Shown here: positions 45,249 through 57,900 of the stretch, piece after piece | Layout: each line of letters starts with the position of its first letter | Position numbering within the stretch: position 1 is the first letter of the stretch | From: Erodium maritimum | Lineage: Eukaryota > Streptophyta > Magnoliopsida > Geraniales > Geraniaceae | Reading direction: 5' to 3' | Length of the DNA: 64,000 bases | Assembly (NCBI GenBank): GCA_963921825.1 | Contig: OY997588.1 | Coordinates: 65,616,617 to 65,680,616, forward strand | Position numbers and translations under genes: made by a program | The notes under the pieces: model-generated | Told to the model about the DNA's origin: nothing | Database searches by the model: none | Seen by the model: the letters and a program-made list of their open reading frames with translations, nothing else

Positions 45249-46346
45249 TTGAGGAGTACGACTTTGAGCTACTCGACCATCCGGGTAATCGCCGACGCCC
45301 TGAGTAGGAAGCCGATGCCGTGTCCTGCTAGCATCTCAGTCCGGGAGTGGGACATGATGGGAGAGCTGGGCACGCTCGGGTTGGAGCTAGAAGAGGTTAC
45401 CGACGGCGTGGCCACGTGCTTCTTGGTGGCTCAGCCCACCCGGCTTGGCCGGGGGATAGAGGCACAGTCGATGGATGTCGAGACGACAGAGATCCGGGAG
45501 AGAGTTGCCGGCGGTGTTGACGCCGAGGGCTGGGATCGTCGTGCTAACTGGGAGTTACGGTATCGCAGAGGTTTGTTCATACCGCGTAACGGTGGAGGCG
45601 ACGAGCTGCGAGAGTCGCAGCATTCGCGTCTGACAGTGCACGTGGGTAGCACTAAGAGGAGCGCGACATCAGGTGGCATGTATAGTGGAGCGGGATGCGG
45701 AGAGCGGTCGCAGAGTTGGTATCGCGGTGCCTCACTCGTCGGCAGGTAGGAGCCGAACAACAGCGTCCCGCTGGTTTACTGCAACCACTGCGAGTTCGCC
45801 TACAACAACAGCTTTCAGGCCAGTATCAGGATGGCACCGTTCGAAGCATTGTATGGTAGGCCGTGTCGGTCGCCCGTGTGCTGGGAAGAAGTGAGGAATA
45901 CGGGTTTACTGGGTCTAGAACTGGTCCGAGAGACAGCTGAGTTTGTCGTGCCGAAGTGTGAGCGGTTAAAGACCGCGCAGAGTCAGCAGAAGCTATGCTG
46001 ACTAACGGCGCCGACCTCTCGAGTCTGCAGTCGGTGACCATGTATCCTTGGAGGTGAGGCCGGAGGGTGGACTGGTGCGTTTCAACCGCGGCAGAGGCAG
46101 GTTAGCCCCGCGGTGTATCGGGCCTTTCGAGGTCTTGAGTACGTCATTGAGTGGGCAGGTGTCGAGGTAACGGGTGATGTCCCGTATAAGGAGAAATCGA
46201 TGTGGGAAATGGATCCACGGGAGCAGGTCCTGCGCGGAAAGGTTATCCGCTTAGAACGGGAGTAGTGGCGGCACCACGAGGATGAGTCGACTCGGGAGCG
46301 CAAGGACGAGGTTCGCGCGAAGTACCCCGATCTATTCGACTCCTGA
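45249..46346 (+). pseudogene. gypsy integrase with catalytic core deleted
   Basis: ADALSRK (about 45287) and a degraded zinc-binding N-terminus (LTVHVGSTK about 45627) lead to AEQQRPAGLLQPL (about 45752-45790). The next bases code directly for FAYNNSFQASI, APFEALYGRPCRSPVCWEE (about 45796-45890). In intact integrases the whole D,D,E core lies between these blocks, so it is missing here. The end (VTGDVPYKEKSMWEMDPREQ, then KYPDLFDS) is chromodomain-like. Frameshifts are present. Confidence 0.85.
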
Positions 46347-46384
46347 GGTAAGTCTGTTTTAAATTTCGCGGACGAAATTCCTTT

Positions 46385-46396
46385 AAGGGGGGACGA
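46385..46396 (+). other. Polypurine tract of the gypsy element
   Basis: aaggggggacga immediately before the 3' LTR. Confidence 0.9.
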
Positions 46397-46397
46397 T

Positions 46398-49320
46398 TGT
46401 AATAACCACTCCCGGTCAACGCTAGTCAAATCTGCGAAAAACAGGAAAATTTAAATTTTTTAGACAGACACTTAAGGGACCCTAAATTTGACCCCGAGGG
46501 TCATACCGGACTTAAGTTGACCCCGATATCGACCAAAGTGAGTTCCGGGGAACTCAGGGCAACTTTCTGACCAATTTGGGAAAGATTGACTTTTTGCTGG
46601 AAAAGTCAACCGAGCGACGTTTTGGTCCGTTCGAGGTCCATTTTGGATCCAAAAAGCTTAGCCGTCGTCGCAACGGTCTTAGTTGAGCCGTTTCCTTGTA
46701 GCTCGTGAAGTTTCGTAATTTCTTGGAAAAAGTGCCCGTTCGGGGCCCGAAACAGCCGAATTTCGCGAATCAATTGGAAAATATCTAGAAGATATTTTCC
46801 AGAAAGAGATGGGACCTACTTGCCACATGTCACCAATGAGGTGGTGTTAGGTTTATTGGACAAAACAAAGATGAGACTTTAGTCTTAGTTTTGTAAATAA
46901 AGAAAAGTTGGTGTCAGTTTTAAAACAAAAATAAGAGGAAAAGGTTGATACACTTCAATTTTAGAAAGAAAAAAAAAAGAGAGTTAGAAAGAGAAAGAAG
47001 AGAGAGAAGGAAAAGAGAGAAAGTAAGGGAAAAGCTTGGAGTTTTGTGATTTCCCGACAATCCGACCGACGGATCGTCTCAACGGTTGAAGAATCGAGCT
47101 CCCATCGTCATTCCCTACGGTGAGAACCTATTCGATTCTCGTTTTGGTACATTTGAATTTTAGGGTTTGAGTTTAAACGATTCAAATATGGTTGGGTTTT
47201 GGTTAGAATTGGTTTAAAGATGAATGGTTGAGGTTTGGGGTTCGTTAGGAACGTTTTGGGGCGAAAAGGAAATTTTCCCATTATGGTCGTGTGGGGCCCA
47301 CGTGTTCGGGTCTCGGTTTTTCGTGTTCGGGTGGTTTTGGACGAAACCCAAGTCGTTAATTCACACCCGGAACGAATTTTGGAATTAAATTGTGAAAGTT
47401 GGGAATTTCGGGTTTAGAAACTTTAAACGCGAATTAAATCGCTCGGAAGTCGGAAATTGATTACGTCGATTGCATTGGAACCCTTGAATTATTCTAATAC
47501 CGAAGAAACGAAAACGGGAATTTTCGGAGCCCCGGAAGGGCGTTTCCAAAACCCGGGCAGATTCGCCATGTCGGGCGAATCGGTCTTTTCCGAGTCCTTT
47601 ATCGACAATGTCGAGTAATTGGGAAGTTTGGGAGTGATCGACATTGTCGGGGTTGCATTTGGGCGTCAAGTATATTAAAATTTAGCTTTGTCTGCAAAAT
47701 TAAAAGGTGTTTATTTGTGATCTTGTTAGATCGTACCGAGGACCGCGGAAAGGGAAAGCTAGGCGAGTGGCGTGAGCACGCCGGAGCTTGGTTGTGAACT
47801 TTTGGGGAACGCGTTACGAGGTAGGGAAAAGTAGCCGGATCTCGGCCCTGGCTAGGGAAAGTTAACAGTAGAAATGCATGTGACACGGGGGTGTCGTGGG
47901 TTAGGTAGGTTTATCGAACAATAGAAAGGCAGGCGACACCAGGTGGTGTCGTATGATACGGAAACGTATCGAACATTAGAAATGCATGTGACACTTAGTA
48001 GTGTCGTACGAGCAGTGAACTTTCGATATTAGAATTACTGGATGCATTTGGTTATGCCCGGAGGTTGATTGTTTAGCTTGTGTCTTGGGTGGCCATGAGA
48101 GCCCGTACTTTACGGTTTGTGTCTTGGGTGGCCATGAGAGCATGTACTTTACTGTTGGTGTCTTGGGTGGTCATGAGTTCCCGTGGGGTTGTTGAACCCG
48201 TGTTATTTTATTGTTGGTGTCTTGGGTGGCCATGAGTGCCCGTGGGGTTGTTGAACCCGTGTTATTTTATTGTTGGTGTCTTGGGTGGCCATGAGTGCCC
48301 ATGGGGTCGTTGAACCCGTGTTATTTTATTGTTGGTGTCTTGGGTGGCCATGAGTGCCCGTGGGGTTGTTGAACCCGTGTTTTACTGTTGGAGTCTTGGG
48401 TGGCCATGAGTGCCCGTGGGGTTGTTGAACCTGTGTTGTTTTTGTTGTTGACTTTGGTTGTGGACAGTCTCTGCCCGAGGTTGGGGGCCCGCCTGAGAAG
48501 AAAGGGGTCCCGTTGTTCGCGCGCGTGTGCATTGTTCAGACGAGGTTGGTTGCCCACCTGACAAGAAAGGGGTCCTGAGGCCACGTGTCGTGGGGCTTGG
48601 CCCGCCTTCCGGGTTAACCACCGGAAAAGGGGTGCATTCATCGGCGATGGAGGGTTGGTCCCCTTCCGACTAGCTATCGGAAAAGTAGCTCAGTATATAT
48701 CGCTAACAGGTCGACCGTCTGGCCCGACAGAGACCGGGGGAAGTTGCGTGGGGCAGGCTCAAGCCCAGCCAGTTAGCAACCGGTACTGAGCAGCTGGAGT
48801 GCGATCCTTTGTGATCTTGGTTGGTGTGCGATCCTTTGTGATCTTGGGTGTTGTGTGGTTATCTTTTGAGTCTTTGGGTTGAGGTCGTAATCGTTGTGCC
48901 AGGTCTACATTACGGGTCCGAGTGTTGAGTCGGTTGAGGAAAGTAACGGTTGTGTGTCAGTCGGGATGTTGTTGGTGTTACCGGCATTGTCTGCTAAGTA
49001 TGTCGTAGTCAGTCTGTTATCCGTGGTGGTGAGCGAACGCTCACCCCTAGCTGCTTTTCCTACAGGTACTGGTCGCGGGATGGACTAGGTGAGCTTCTGA
49101 AGCTTGAAGAGCTAGGAGCGGGAGTCCGGGTTTACTTTTGAGTCTAGCGACGTACACTTGTATTTTGTCCGCTTGTTGGGATGTACTTTTGAGTTGTAAA
49201 TTATGATTTTGTTTAAGTAAACGGTGGTTTTAAAATGATTTATTTAAAATGTCTGAAAGTGTTTTATTGTCTTAAAAGTTCGCATTCCGGGTTCGGTTCT
49301 ACTGAATTTGGGGCGTGACA
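46398..49320 (+). repeat. 3' LTR of the gypsy element (B6)
   Basis: 2923 bp, TG...CA. One more 59-bp unit than the 5' LTR (48080-48445). Hairpin GGTGAGCGAACGCTCACC at 49028-49045, short hairpins at 47879-48012. Confidence 0.94.
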
Positions 49321-49325
49321 TGGTA

Positions 49326-50990
49326 ACTGGCTTGGTTTCTAGGGAGGTCTTGAGCTAACTCAAGTATTGTTTTTTCAGAGTGGGATCATCAATATTACCG
49401 ATCATGTCCAGTATTAGAGACTGGTCACTTGTAAGCATACAACAATGCTTAACGGGGGCTTCTTCGGTCTCAGTGTCGGAGGAACTAGTTATGAGTTCGT
49501 CTATTACGGGATCAAGATTATCGGATGGTGAGATAGAACCATCTTCAGTATCGGAAATCTCTAAAAGGAGAGCTGAAATTCTTTCCTTGATTTCGTCTGC
49601 TGTGTCAAGTTCTTGGATCTTTTTTGAGACTTTGCAAAATCGGGAGATGTGACCCTTTTTACCACAACGGTAACACTTCATATCTTTTAAGTACGACTTT
49701 GGGGTTCCGGTTTGTCTATTGGGTTTTGCAAATGTTTGCTTATAAGGTTTCTTATAATAAGTAGGTTTTTCAAATGAAGTCCTTCTATGTCTTCTATAAG
49801 GTTTTGATGTGGAGGGTCCTTTGTTACAGTCCCTATTACATGAGCTAGGTTTTGAAAATGAAGATTCAAACTGTTTACAAAAAGAGCCGACTTCTTTCTT
49901 TGATTGTCTCAGTTCCCACTTAAGGTGCTTTTGAAGTTTTAAATCTTGGCATATTTGAAGGCCTTTCTTTTGGGAGGTACTAATTAATTCTCCATAGGTG
50001 AGTTTATCATAAGGGATTATATGGCTACCATAGGTTTCTCTAATTTTGTTTCTAACTTTCTCTCCTATGAGGGTAGGGAGACCAGCAAGGAATTTTTCTT
50101 TCCAGAATGGCTGGTTAGAGTCTTCACGAAGCATGACTCTAGAAAGGAATGTGGATTTGTACCACTGAAAATCTCCTAGCTTCTTGCATAGAGTCTCCAA
50201 TATAATGGAGAGATATGGTAAGAATGAGGACCGAAACAGCATCCTAGGTGGTTTCTCCTAGACTTGTTAGTATAGGCATTCCTTCATTATCTGTTTGGAA
50301 ACTATTGAGGATGTCTGAATGCTCTTGTGAGGTTAGGTAATGGTCCCACCACCCTTTCAGTTGTCTAGAGAACCCCGCAATTAGATGTTCAGCCACAGTC
50401 TTATCTGAGGTTCCTTGTTGGGTTTTGTAGGCATTAGATGCCATGGTCATTTGTTGGAGGAGGTTTAGGATTTGATATTCTGACATTCCATCTAAGTTCC
50501 ACTCGTAGATGGAAGAGGCTTTGTAATTTGGTTGGGCAATCCTATGAGGTTGGGATCTTATATTGATGTCATCATTTTGTATTGGTACTAGAGAGAGGGG
50601 AAGAATATGGGAGGGAAAGGTAGGAAGTTTTAAGGGTGAACTAACAGATCCTTCACTATCAGATGAGTTTGGTTCTAGGTTAAGAACTTGGCATCTAGGG
50701 ATCTGGTCAGTTGTGTCTGGTACAACGCTATGTGATGTGGATGGTTTATCTATTTTACTAAGTTGGTATGTGATGGCTTTAAGGAATTCACTCCTACTTG
50801 AGGTAAGTTCCTGTTGGGCGGGTTTTGAGACCTGAAAAGGTTTGAACATGGGTTTCTTGAGGTTTTGTGTTCTTTCGGGAGGATGGGAAGAAATTACGAT
50901 AGTTTCAGTACTACGTTTTTCTATCCTGCTCAACTTTTTTTGAGATTGTCGATAGTGATATGTTGGTGTAATTATTTTGATTGAGGACAC
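49326..50990 (-). pseudogene. Caulimovirid coat protein region with CCHC finger
   Basis: Two minus-strand frames, 50990-50244 and 50242-49355 (continuing toward 49326), are split by one frameshift near 50243. The first has a SSIYEWNLDGMSEYQIL block and WWDHYL. The second has FWKEKFLAGLPTLIGEKV, typical of caulimovirid capsid, then a Lys/Arg-rich tract and the zinc finger CYRCGKKGHISRFC (CX2CX4HX4C, intact). An acidic Ser/Asp/Glu tail follows. The protein would package nucleic acid. It is cut by the gypsy insertion, so it cannot join the protease. Confidence 0.87.
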
Positions 50991-51562
50991 TTTTCAGATC
51001 CTCAGTTGTATCTCCTCGTGCATTCCTTAGAGGGGAAGCTTCTACCTTATGTGATGTTCCTTTAATGACATATTTAAATTTTCGAAGAGGTGGGTGTTCA
51101 GCTTCTACTGGGCCATCAGATGTTTCCCAGATATGCAATCTTCTTTTCGTATTAACAGGAAGAATATTTTTGAAAGGGTATACAATTTTATTTTCGGATG
51201 CATATATCTCGAACCATTCAAAGAACAATATATGGACCTTGTTTTGTAAAATAAAGTCATAAAAAGACTGTTGAATCTCTGCTTGTTGGTGTGTGAGATT
51301 TTGAAAAACCATATGCGTTTTTCATGGTTATGTGGTGCATAAAAATCTGACCTCAAATAGTTTTTGTCAAGCTCAAAGTCACTTTCTAACACATTTATTT
51401 CATTTGCAATGTTTTCAGTTATAACGGATGCGGATGGGGAACCAGGTGCGGGCATGTAAACAGGTTGAGCGATTTGGGTGCTACAATCTACATTTCTTAT
51501 TGAGGCGGGTTGTGATGTTTCGGTGGGGGAAGGCTGGTAATCTTGGGGTATGAAGATAGTGG
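50991..51562 (-). pseudogene. Caulimovirid polyprotein linker between movement and coat proteins
   Basis: Frames 51567-51330 and 51312-50995 carry a Ser/Pro-rich stretch (IFIPQDYQPSPTE), an acidic helix (ANEINVLESDFELDKNYL) and WFEIYASENKI. This is the region that follows the movement protein in related polyproteins; its role is not known to me. One frame change is near 51310. The upstream part was separated by LTR B7. Confidence 0.65.
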
Positions 51563-51567
51563 GTCTA

Positions 51568-54500
51568 TGTAATAACGAATGCCGGTCAACGCTAGTCAAA
51601 TCTGCGAAAAACAGGAAAATTTAAAAAAAATCAGCAGACACTGGATTGAACCTAAATTTGACCCCGAAGGTCATAAAAGACTTAAGTTGACCCCAATATC
51701 GACCAAAATGAGTTCCGGGGGACTCGGGGCAACTTTCTGATCAATCTGGGAAAAGTTGACTTTTCGCTGGAAAAGTCAACCGAGCGACGTTTTGGTCCAT
51801 TCGAGGACCGTTTTGGATCCAAAAAGCTTAGCCGTCGTCGCAGCGGTCTTAGTTGAGCTGTTTCCTTGTAGCCCTCCAAGTTTCGTAATTTCTTGGGAAA
51901 AGTGCCCGTTTGGGGCCTTAAACGTCCGAATTTCGCTAATATGATTGGAAAATATCTAGTAGATATTTTCCTAGAAAGGAGTGGGACCCACCTTGCCACT
52001 TGTCAAGCAAGTGGTGGTGTTAGGTGTGGGACAAGACGAGGAAGACTACTTTAGGTGTTAGTTTGCATTTAAGTATTAGTTTGTTTTTTTAAAAATAAAA
52101 CAAAAGGGAAAGAAGTTGGTTTACACGTCCATTTCAAAAAAAGAAGAGAAAAATTGGCTTTTAGAGAGAGAAAGGGAGATAGAAGAAGGAGAGAAGGAAG
52201 AGAAGGCTTGGGAGGTCTTGGTCACTATTCACGTCATCTCCACCCTTGGATCGTCTCAAAGTGAAGAGATTCAAGCTCACCTCGTCTTCCTCTACGGTAT
52301 ACACCAAACCGATCTTCGATTTGTCATTTTCTAAATTTAGGTTTTGGTTTGAAACTATTAGTTTAAGGTTGTTTTGATGTTGGGGGAGTGTTGGAGACGT
52401 TTTGGAGGTGTTTGGAGGTGAAATTTGACGTTTTTCGGTGACCGGAAGCTCGGGAGGAGCTCTGTCCATCGTGGGTGGTGGTCGGCCGGCCGTGGGGTGG
52501 CTGGCCGGAGCTGGGACCAGCCACCACCATGGTGGCCGGGCCCCAATTTAAACCCTAGGGCCCACGGCCAAGTTGGGCCGGGTGGGGCCCACGTTCTCGG
52601 GTGCTCGGGTTTTATGTTCGGGTGGTTTAGAACGTTCCCCAGACCATTTATCCTTAGCTGAATCGAAATTTGGAATTAAAATGCGAAAGTTGTAATTATC
52701 GGGTTATTAACTTGAAACGTTAATTAATTGACTCGGAAGTCGGAATTCGATTCCGTCAAGTACATTGGGGCCCTTGATTTATTCTAAGACCGTAGAAACG
52801 AAAACGGGAATTTTTGGAGCCCCGGTTGTTGAACCCATGTCTTTACTGTTGGTGTGTCTTGGGTGGCCATGAGTGCCAGTGGGGTTGTTGAACCCGTGTC
52901 TGTATTGTCGGTGTGTCTTGGGACGCCGTGAGTGCCCGTGGGGTTGTTGAACCCGTGTCTTCACTGTTGGTGTGTCTTGGGTGGCCATGAGTGCCCGTGG
53001 GGTTGTTGAACCCGTGTCTTTACTGTTGGTGTGTCTTGGGTGGCCATGAGTGCCTGTGGGGTTGTCAAGCCCGTGAGTTATTGTTGGTGTGTCTTGGGAG
53101 GCCGTGAGTGCATGTGGGGTTGTTGAGCCTGTGAGTTACTGTTGGTGTGTCTTGGGAGGCCGTGAGTGCATGTGGGGTTGTTGAGCCCGTGAGTTACTGT
53201 TGGTGGTTTTGAGAGGTCGTGAGTGCCCGTGGGGGTGGTTGAGCCCGTGAGTTACTGTTGGTGTATCTTGGGAGGCCGTGAGTGCCTGTGGGGTTGTTGA
53301 GTCCGTGTTTTACGGTTGGTGTCTTGTGTGGCCATGAGTGCATGTGGAGTGTTGAACCTGTGTTGTTGCTGTTTGTTGAACTTGCTTGTGATTGTGATTG
53401 TGGTTACCTGAGGTTGGGGGCCCGCTTCATGAAACGGGGGTCCACGAGCACACGCGTGTGCATGTTCAGACGGGGTAGGGGGCCCGCCCGACGACAAAGG
53501 GGTCCTGGCCGCGCGTGTGTGGTTTGGGGTTGTGAGTGCGATAGGTCGACAACCTGATCCGACTTTGTGTCGATGAATTGCAATAAGTCGACAGCCTGAT
53601 CTGACTTTGTGTCGATAAATTGCGATAGGTCGACAGCCTGATCCGACTTTGTGTCGATGACTTGCGATAGGTCGACAGCCTAATCCGACTTTGTGTCGAG
53701 GAATTGCGATAGGTCGACCGCCTGACCTGATTGAGATTGGTAAATGGCGTGAGGGAGGTACTGAGCAGCTGGTATGTGATCCTATGTGATCTTGTTTGGT
53801 GTGCGATCCTTTGTGATCTTGGGTTTGCGTGGTGGTCTTTTGAGTCCTTGGAAGAGGTTGTGATCGTTGTGTTGGGTCTACATTACGAGTCCGAGTGTTG
53901 GGTCTGTTGAGGAAGTAACGGGTTGTGTGTCAGTTAAGTTACTTGAGTTTTGGGGGATAGTGGTCCCCGGTGTTGAGTTTATTATTGGTGTTACCGGCAT
54001 TGTCTGCTAATTATGTCGTAGTCAGTCTGTTATCCGTGGTGGTGAGCGAACGCTCACCCCTAGCTACTTTTCCTACAGGTACCGGTCGCAGGTTGGACTA
54101 GGTGAGCTTCTGAAGCTGGAAGAGCTAGAAGCGGGATTATGGGTTTTACTTTTGAGTCTAGTGACGGATACCTTGTTTTGTCCACTTGTTGGGACTTATT
54201 TTGAGTTGTAAGTATTATTTTGATTAATCAAGTGGAGATTTTAAAGTGTTTATTCAAAACAGGTTTTAATTGTTTTATGTTTTTTTTAAATGTTTGCGTC
54301 CCGAGTTCGGTTTACTGAAATTGGGGGAGTGTTGGAGATGTTTTGGAGGTGTTTAGAGGTGAAATTTGACGTTTTCCGGTGACCGGAAGCTCGGGAGGAG
54401 CTCCGGCCACCGTGGGTGGTGGTCGGCCGGCCATGGGGTGGCTGGCCGGAGCTGGGACCAGCCACCACCATAGTGGCCGGGCCCCAATTTAAACCCTAGG

Positions 54501-57086
54501 GCCCACGGCCAAGTTGGGCTGGGTGGGGCCCACGTGCTCGGGTGCTCGGGTTTTTTGTTTGGGTGGTTTAGAACGTTCCCCGGACCATTTATCCTTAGCC
54601 GAATCGAAATTTGGAATTAAAATGTGAAAGTTGTAATTATCGGGCTTAGGAACTTGAAACGCTAATTAATTGACTCGGAAGTCGGAATTCGATTCCGTCA
54701 AGTACATTGGGACCCTTGATTTATTCTAAGACCGTAGAAACGAAAACGGGAATTTTTGGAGCCCCGGAAGGGCATTTCCAAAACCCGGGCAGATTCGCCA
54801 TGTCGGGCGAATCGGGCCTTTCCGGGTGCAATATCGACAATGTCGAGTAATTGGGGAGTTTGGGAGTGATCGACATTGTCGGGGTTACTTTTGGGCGTCA
54901 GGTTTATTAAAATTCAGCATTATGCCTGCAAGCTTAAAAGCGTTTAAAATTGTGTTGTTTTAGATCGTGCTGCGGACCGAGGCAAAGGAAAGCTAGGCGA
55001 GTGACGGAGATCACGCCGGGGCTTTTTGGGCACTTTTGGAGAACACGCACGAGGTAGGGAAAACTAGCCGGATCTCGGCCCTGACTAGGGAAAGTTAACA
55101 GTAGAAATGCAGGTGACACTTGGGTGTCGTGGGTTAAGTAGGTTTATCGAATACTAGAAAGGCATGATATGGGAATGTAGCGAATATTAGAAAAGCATGT
55201 GACACTTAGTAGTGTCGTAGGAGTAGAGAACTTATCGATGTTAGAACTACTGGAGGCATATGACCATGCCCGGAGGTTGATTATGAACTTATCGATATTA
55301 GGAGTACTGGAGGCATATGACCATGCCCGAAGGTTGGTTGTGAAACTGTTGATATTAGGACTGTTGGAGGCATTGGTTATGCCGGAGGTTGATTGTGTAT
55401 TTTGTGTCTTGGGTGGCCATGAGAGCCCGTGTTACTGTTGTGTCTTGGGTGGCCATGAGAGCCCATGTTTTACTGTTGTGTCTTGGGTGGCCATGAGAGC
55501 CCGTGTTTTACTGTTGGTGTCTTGGGTGGCCATGAGTGCCCGTGGGGTTGTTGAACCCGTGTCTTTATTGTCGGTGTGTCTTGAGTGGCCGTGAGTGCCC
55601 GTGGGGTTGTTGAAACCGTGTCTCTATTGTCGGTGTGTCTTGGGAGGCCGTGAGTGCCCGTTGGGTTGTTGAACCCATGTCTTTACTGTTGGTGTGTCTT
55701 GGGTGGCCATGAGTGCCCGTGGGGTTGTTGAACCCGTGTCTGTATTGTCGGTGTGTCTTGGGACGCCGTGAGTGCCCGTGGGGTTGTTGAACCCGTGTCT
55801 TTACTGTTGGTGTGTCTTGGGTGGCCATGAGCGCATGTGGGGTTGTCAAGCCCGTGAGTTACTGTTGGTGTGTCTTGGGAGGCCGTGAGTGCCTGTGGGG
55901 TTGTTGAGCCTGTGAGTTACTGTTGGTGTGTCTTGGGAGGCCGTGAGTACCCGTGGGGTTGTTGAGCCCGTGAGTTACTGTTGGTGGTTTTTAGAGGTCG
56001 TGAGTGCCCGTGGGGTTGTTGAGCCCGTGAGTTACTGTTGGTGGTTTTGAGAGGTCGTGAGTGCCCGTGGGGGTGGTTGAGCCCGTGAGTTACTGTTGGT
56101 GTATCTTGGGAGGCCGTGAGTGCCTGTGGGGTTGTTGAGTCCGTGTTTTACGGTTGGTGTCTTGTGTGGCCATGAGTGCATGTGGAGTGTTGAACCTGTG
56201 TTGTTGCTGTTTGTTGAACTTGCTTGTGATTGTGATTGTGGTTACCTGAGGTTGGGGGCCCGCTTCATGAAACGGGGGTCCACGAGCACACGCGTGTGCA
56301 TGTTCAGACGGGGAAGGGGCCCCGCCCGACAACAAAGGGGTCCTGGCCGTGCGTGTGTGGTTTGGGGTTGTGAGTGCGATAGGTCGACAGCCTGATCCGA
56401 CTTTGTGTCGATGAATTGCGATAGGTCGACAGCCTGATCCGACTTTGTGTCGAGGAATTGCGATTGGTTGACCGCCTGACCTGATTGAGATTGGTAAAGG
56501 GCGTGAGGGAGGTACTGAGCAGCTGGTATGTGATCCTTTGTGATGTTGTTTGGTGTGCGATCCTTTGTGATCATGGGTTTGCGTGGTGGTCTTTTGAGTC
56601 CTTGGAAGAGGTCGTGATCGTTGTGTTGGGTCTACATTACGAGTTCGAGTGTTGAGTCTGTTGAGGAAGTAACGGGTTGTGTGTCAGTTAAGTTACTTGA
56701 GTTTTGGGGGATAGTGGTCCCCGGTGTTGAGTTTATTGTTGGTGTTACCTGCATTGTCTGCTAATTATGTCGTAGTCAGTCTGTTATCCGTGGTGGTGAG
56801 CGAACGCTCACCCCTAGCTGCTTTTCCTATAGGTACCAGTCGCAGGTTGGACTAGGTGAGCTTCTGAAGCTTGAAGAGCTAGAAGCGGGATTCTGGGTTT
56901 TACTTTTGAGTCTAGTGACGGATACCTTGTTTTGTCCACTTGTTGGGACTTATTTTGAGTTGTAAGTATTATTTTGATTAATTAAGTGGAGATTTTAAAG
57001 TGTTTATTCAAAACAGGTTTTAATTGTTTTATGTTTTTTTAAATGTTCGCGCCCCGAGTTCGGTTTACTGAAATTGGGGCGTGACA
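51568..57086 (+). mobile_element. Rearranged 5.5-kb family B solo LTR (B7), TSD gtcta
   Basis: Starts tgtaataacg, ends ttggggcgtgaca; gtcta at 51563-51567 and 57087-57091. Twice the normal length. 51568-52823 is a normal LTR start. 52824-54321 is the repeat-rich second half reaching the terminal 'gtttactgaaattgggg'. There it switches to LTR sequence equivalent to 52380 onward (gagtgttggagatg) and runs to a normal end. Two copies of the hairpin (54041-54058, 56795-56812), of the 59-bp array and of the GC-rich cassette follow from this. It interrupts the viral movement protein downstream region. Confidence 0.9.
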
Positions 57087-57091
57087 GTCTA

Positions 57092-57900
57092 AAATTGGTT
57101 GGATCGCTAGATCTGTAGGGAAATCCTAGGTATGAAGGAACTCTAGAGATCCTATCTGAACAGATTGAGTCTGATCGTGACATATCTGAGAAACGGGAGC
57201 TGGTACTAGGCCTTGATCTGTCAAATCTTATTGCCACTTTTTCGTCTTGATACTGGGTTATGTTGCTAATTTGTGTGTTTGGTTGGGGAACTTTAAGGCT
57301 TTGTTCTACAGGATTGATTGCTCTGTCAAGGATCCATTCCTGAGGGAGCGATACTTCGCTCCATTGAATGGGTTTGGGTACTACAACATGGGATTTGGAG
57401 AGGTCAGTTTCTAAAAGGAGGGTTTGACCGCTTGTCCTACGATGTCTATAATTTTTGTGAAAAGAACTCATCATACCTTTGTAATGGATTTTGTATATTA
57501 AAGCAACAGGGATAGATCCTTCCATCATTTTGTAATTATGTAATTTTAGTTGAAGAACCAAAGATTTTAAAATGTGTTTGTCATTAAGAGAGACTGATAG
57601 ATCTGGGTAACAATCAAAGGAAACTGGTCCTTTGCATAGACTTGATTCGACGGTACCCAACAGGGAATCATCGAAATGGATAAACTTGGCATCCCTTAAG
57701 GCGACTAGAATAGAGGTATTTAGTCCCTCACGTGTGAGGGGTTTTAAAGCGACTTGAACCAAACCTATATGGATGTATTTATAATTATTTTGTCTATGGG
57801 ACTCTAAAGTGGTAGGAGAAAAAAGGGTAATATTTTCAAGAGTTTTTGAAAGCTGAATGTCCCTTTCCTCGGTTTTGATGGAAAAACTAGTTCTGAAAAC
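57092..57900 (-). pseudogene. Caulimovirid movement protein (30K family)
   Basis: 252 open codons from 57762, with upstream frame from about 57900. Blocks: VQVALKPLTREGLN, the segment DDSLLGTVESSLCKGPVSFD, CYPDLSVSLNDKHIL, GSIPVALIYKIHYKGM and KPIQWSEVSLPQEW match the 30K movement-protein core and its C-terminal flank in caulimovirids. Such proteins open plasmodesmata for cell-to-cell spread. Presence of this domain is the main reason to call the element viral. Truncated at 57092 by LTR B7; a frameshift near 57880 separates it from the N-terminal piece. Confidence 0.88.

Larger units (their letters stand above)
37061..49320 (+). mobile_element. Family B gypsy (chromovirus-like) element with both LTRs
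   Basis: 5' LTR 37061-39923, iMet primer site 39927-39938, internal region, polypurine tract 46385-46396, 3' LTR 46398-49320. Flanks are tggca (37056-37060) and tggta (49321-49325), a duplication with one mismatch. Order protease, RT, RNase H, integrase on the plus strand is Ty3/gypsy. The GRPCRSP integrase block and the chromodomain-like C-terminus suggest a Del/Tekay-type chromovirus. No gag is recognisable and the integrase core is deleted. It inserted into the viral coat/protease junction, antisense to the virus. A copia solo LTR lies inside (41880-43541). Confidence 0.92.

Noticed and set aside
45431..45760. 109-codon minus-strand ORF
   Set aside because: It is antisense to the gypsy integrase region and carries no motif.
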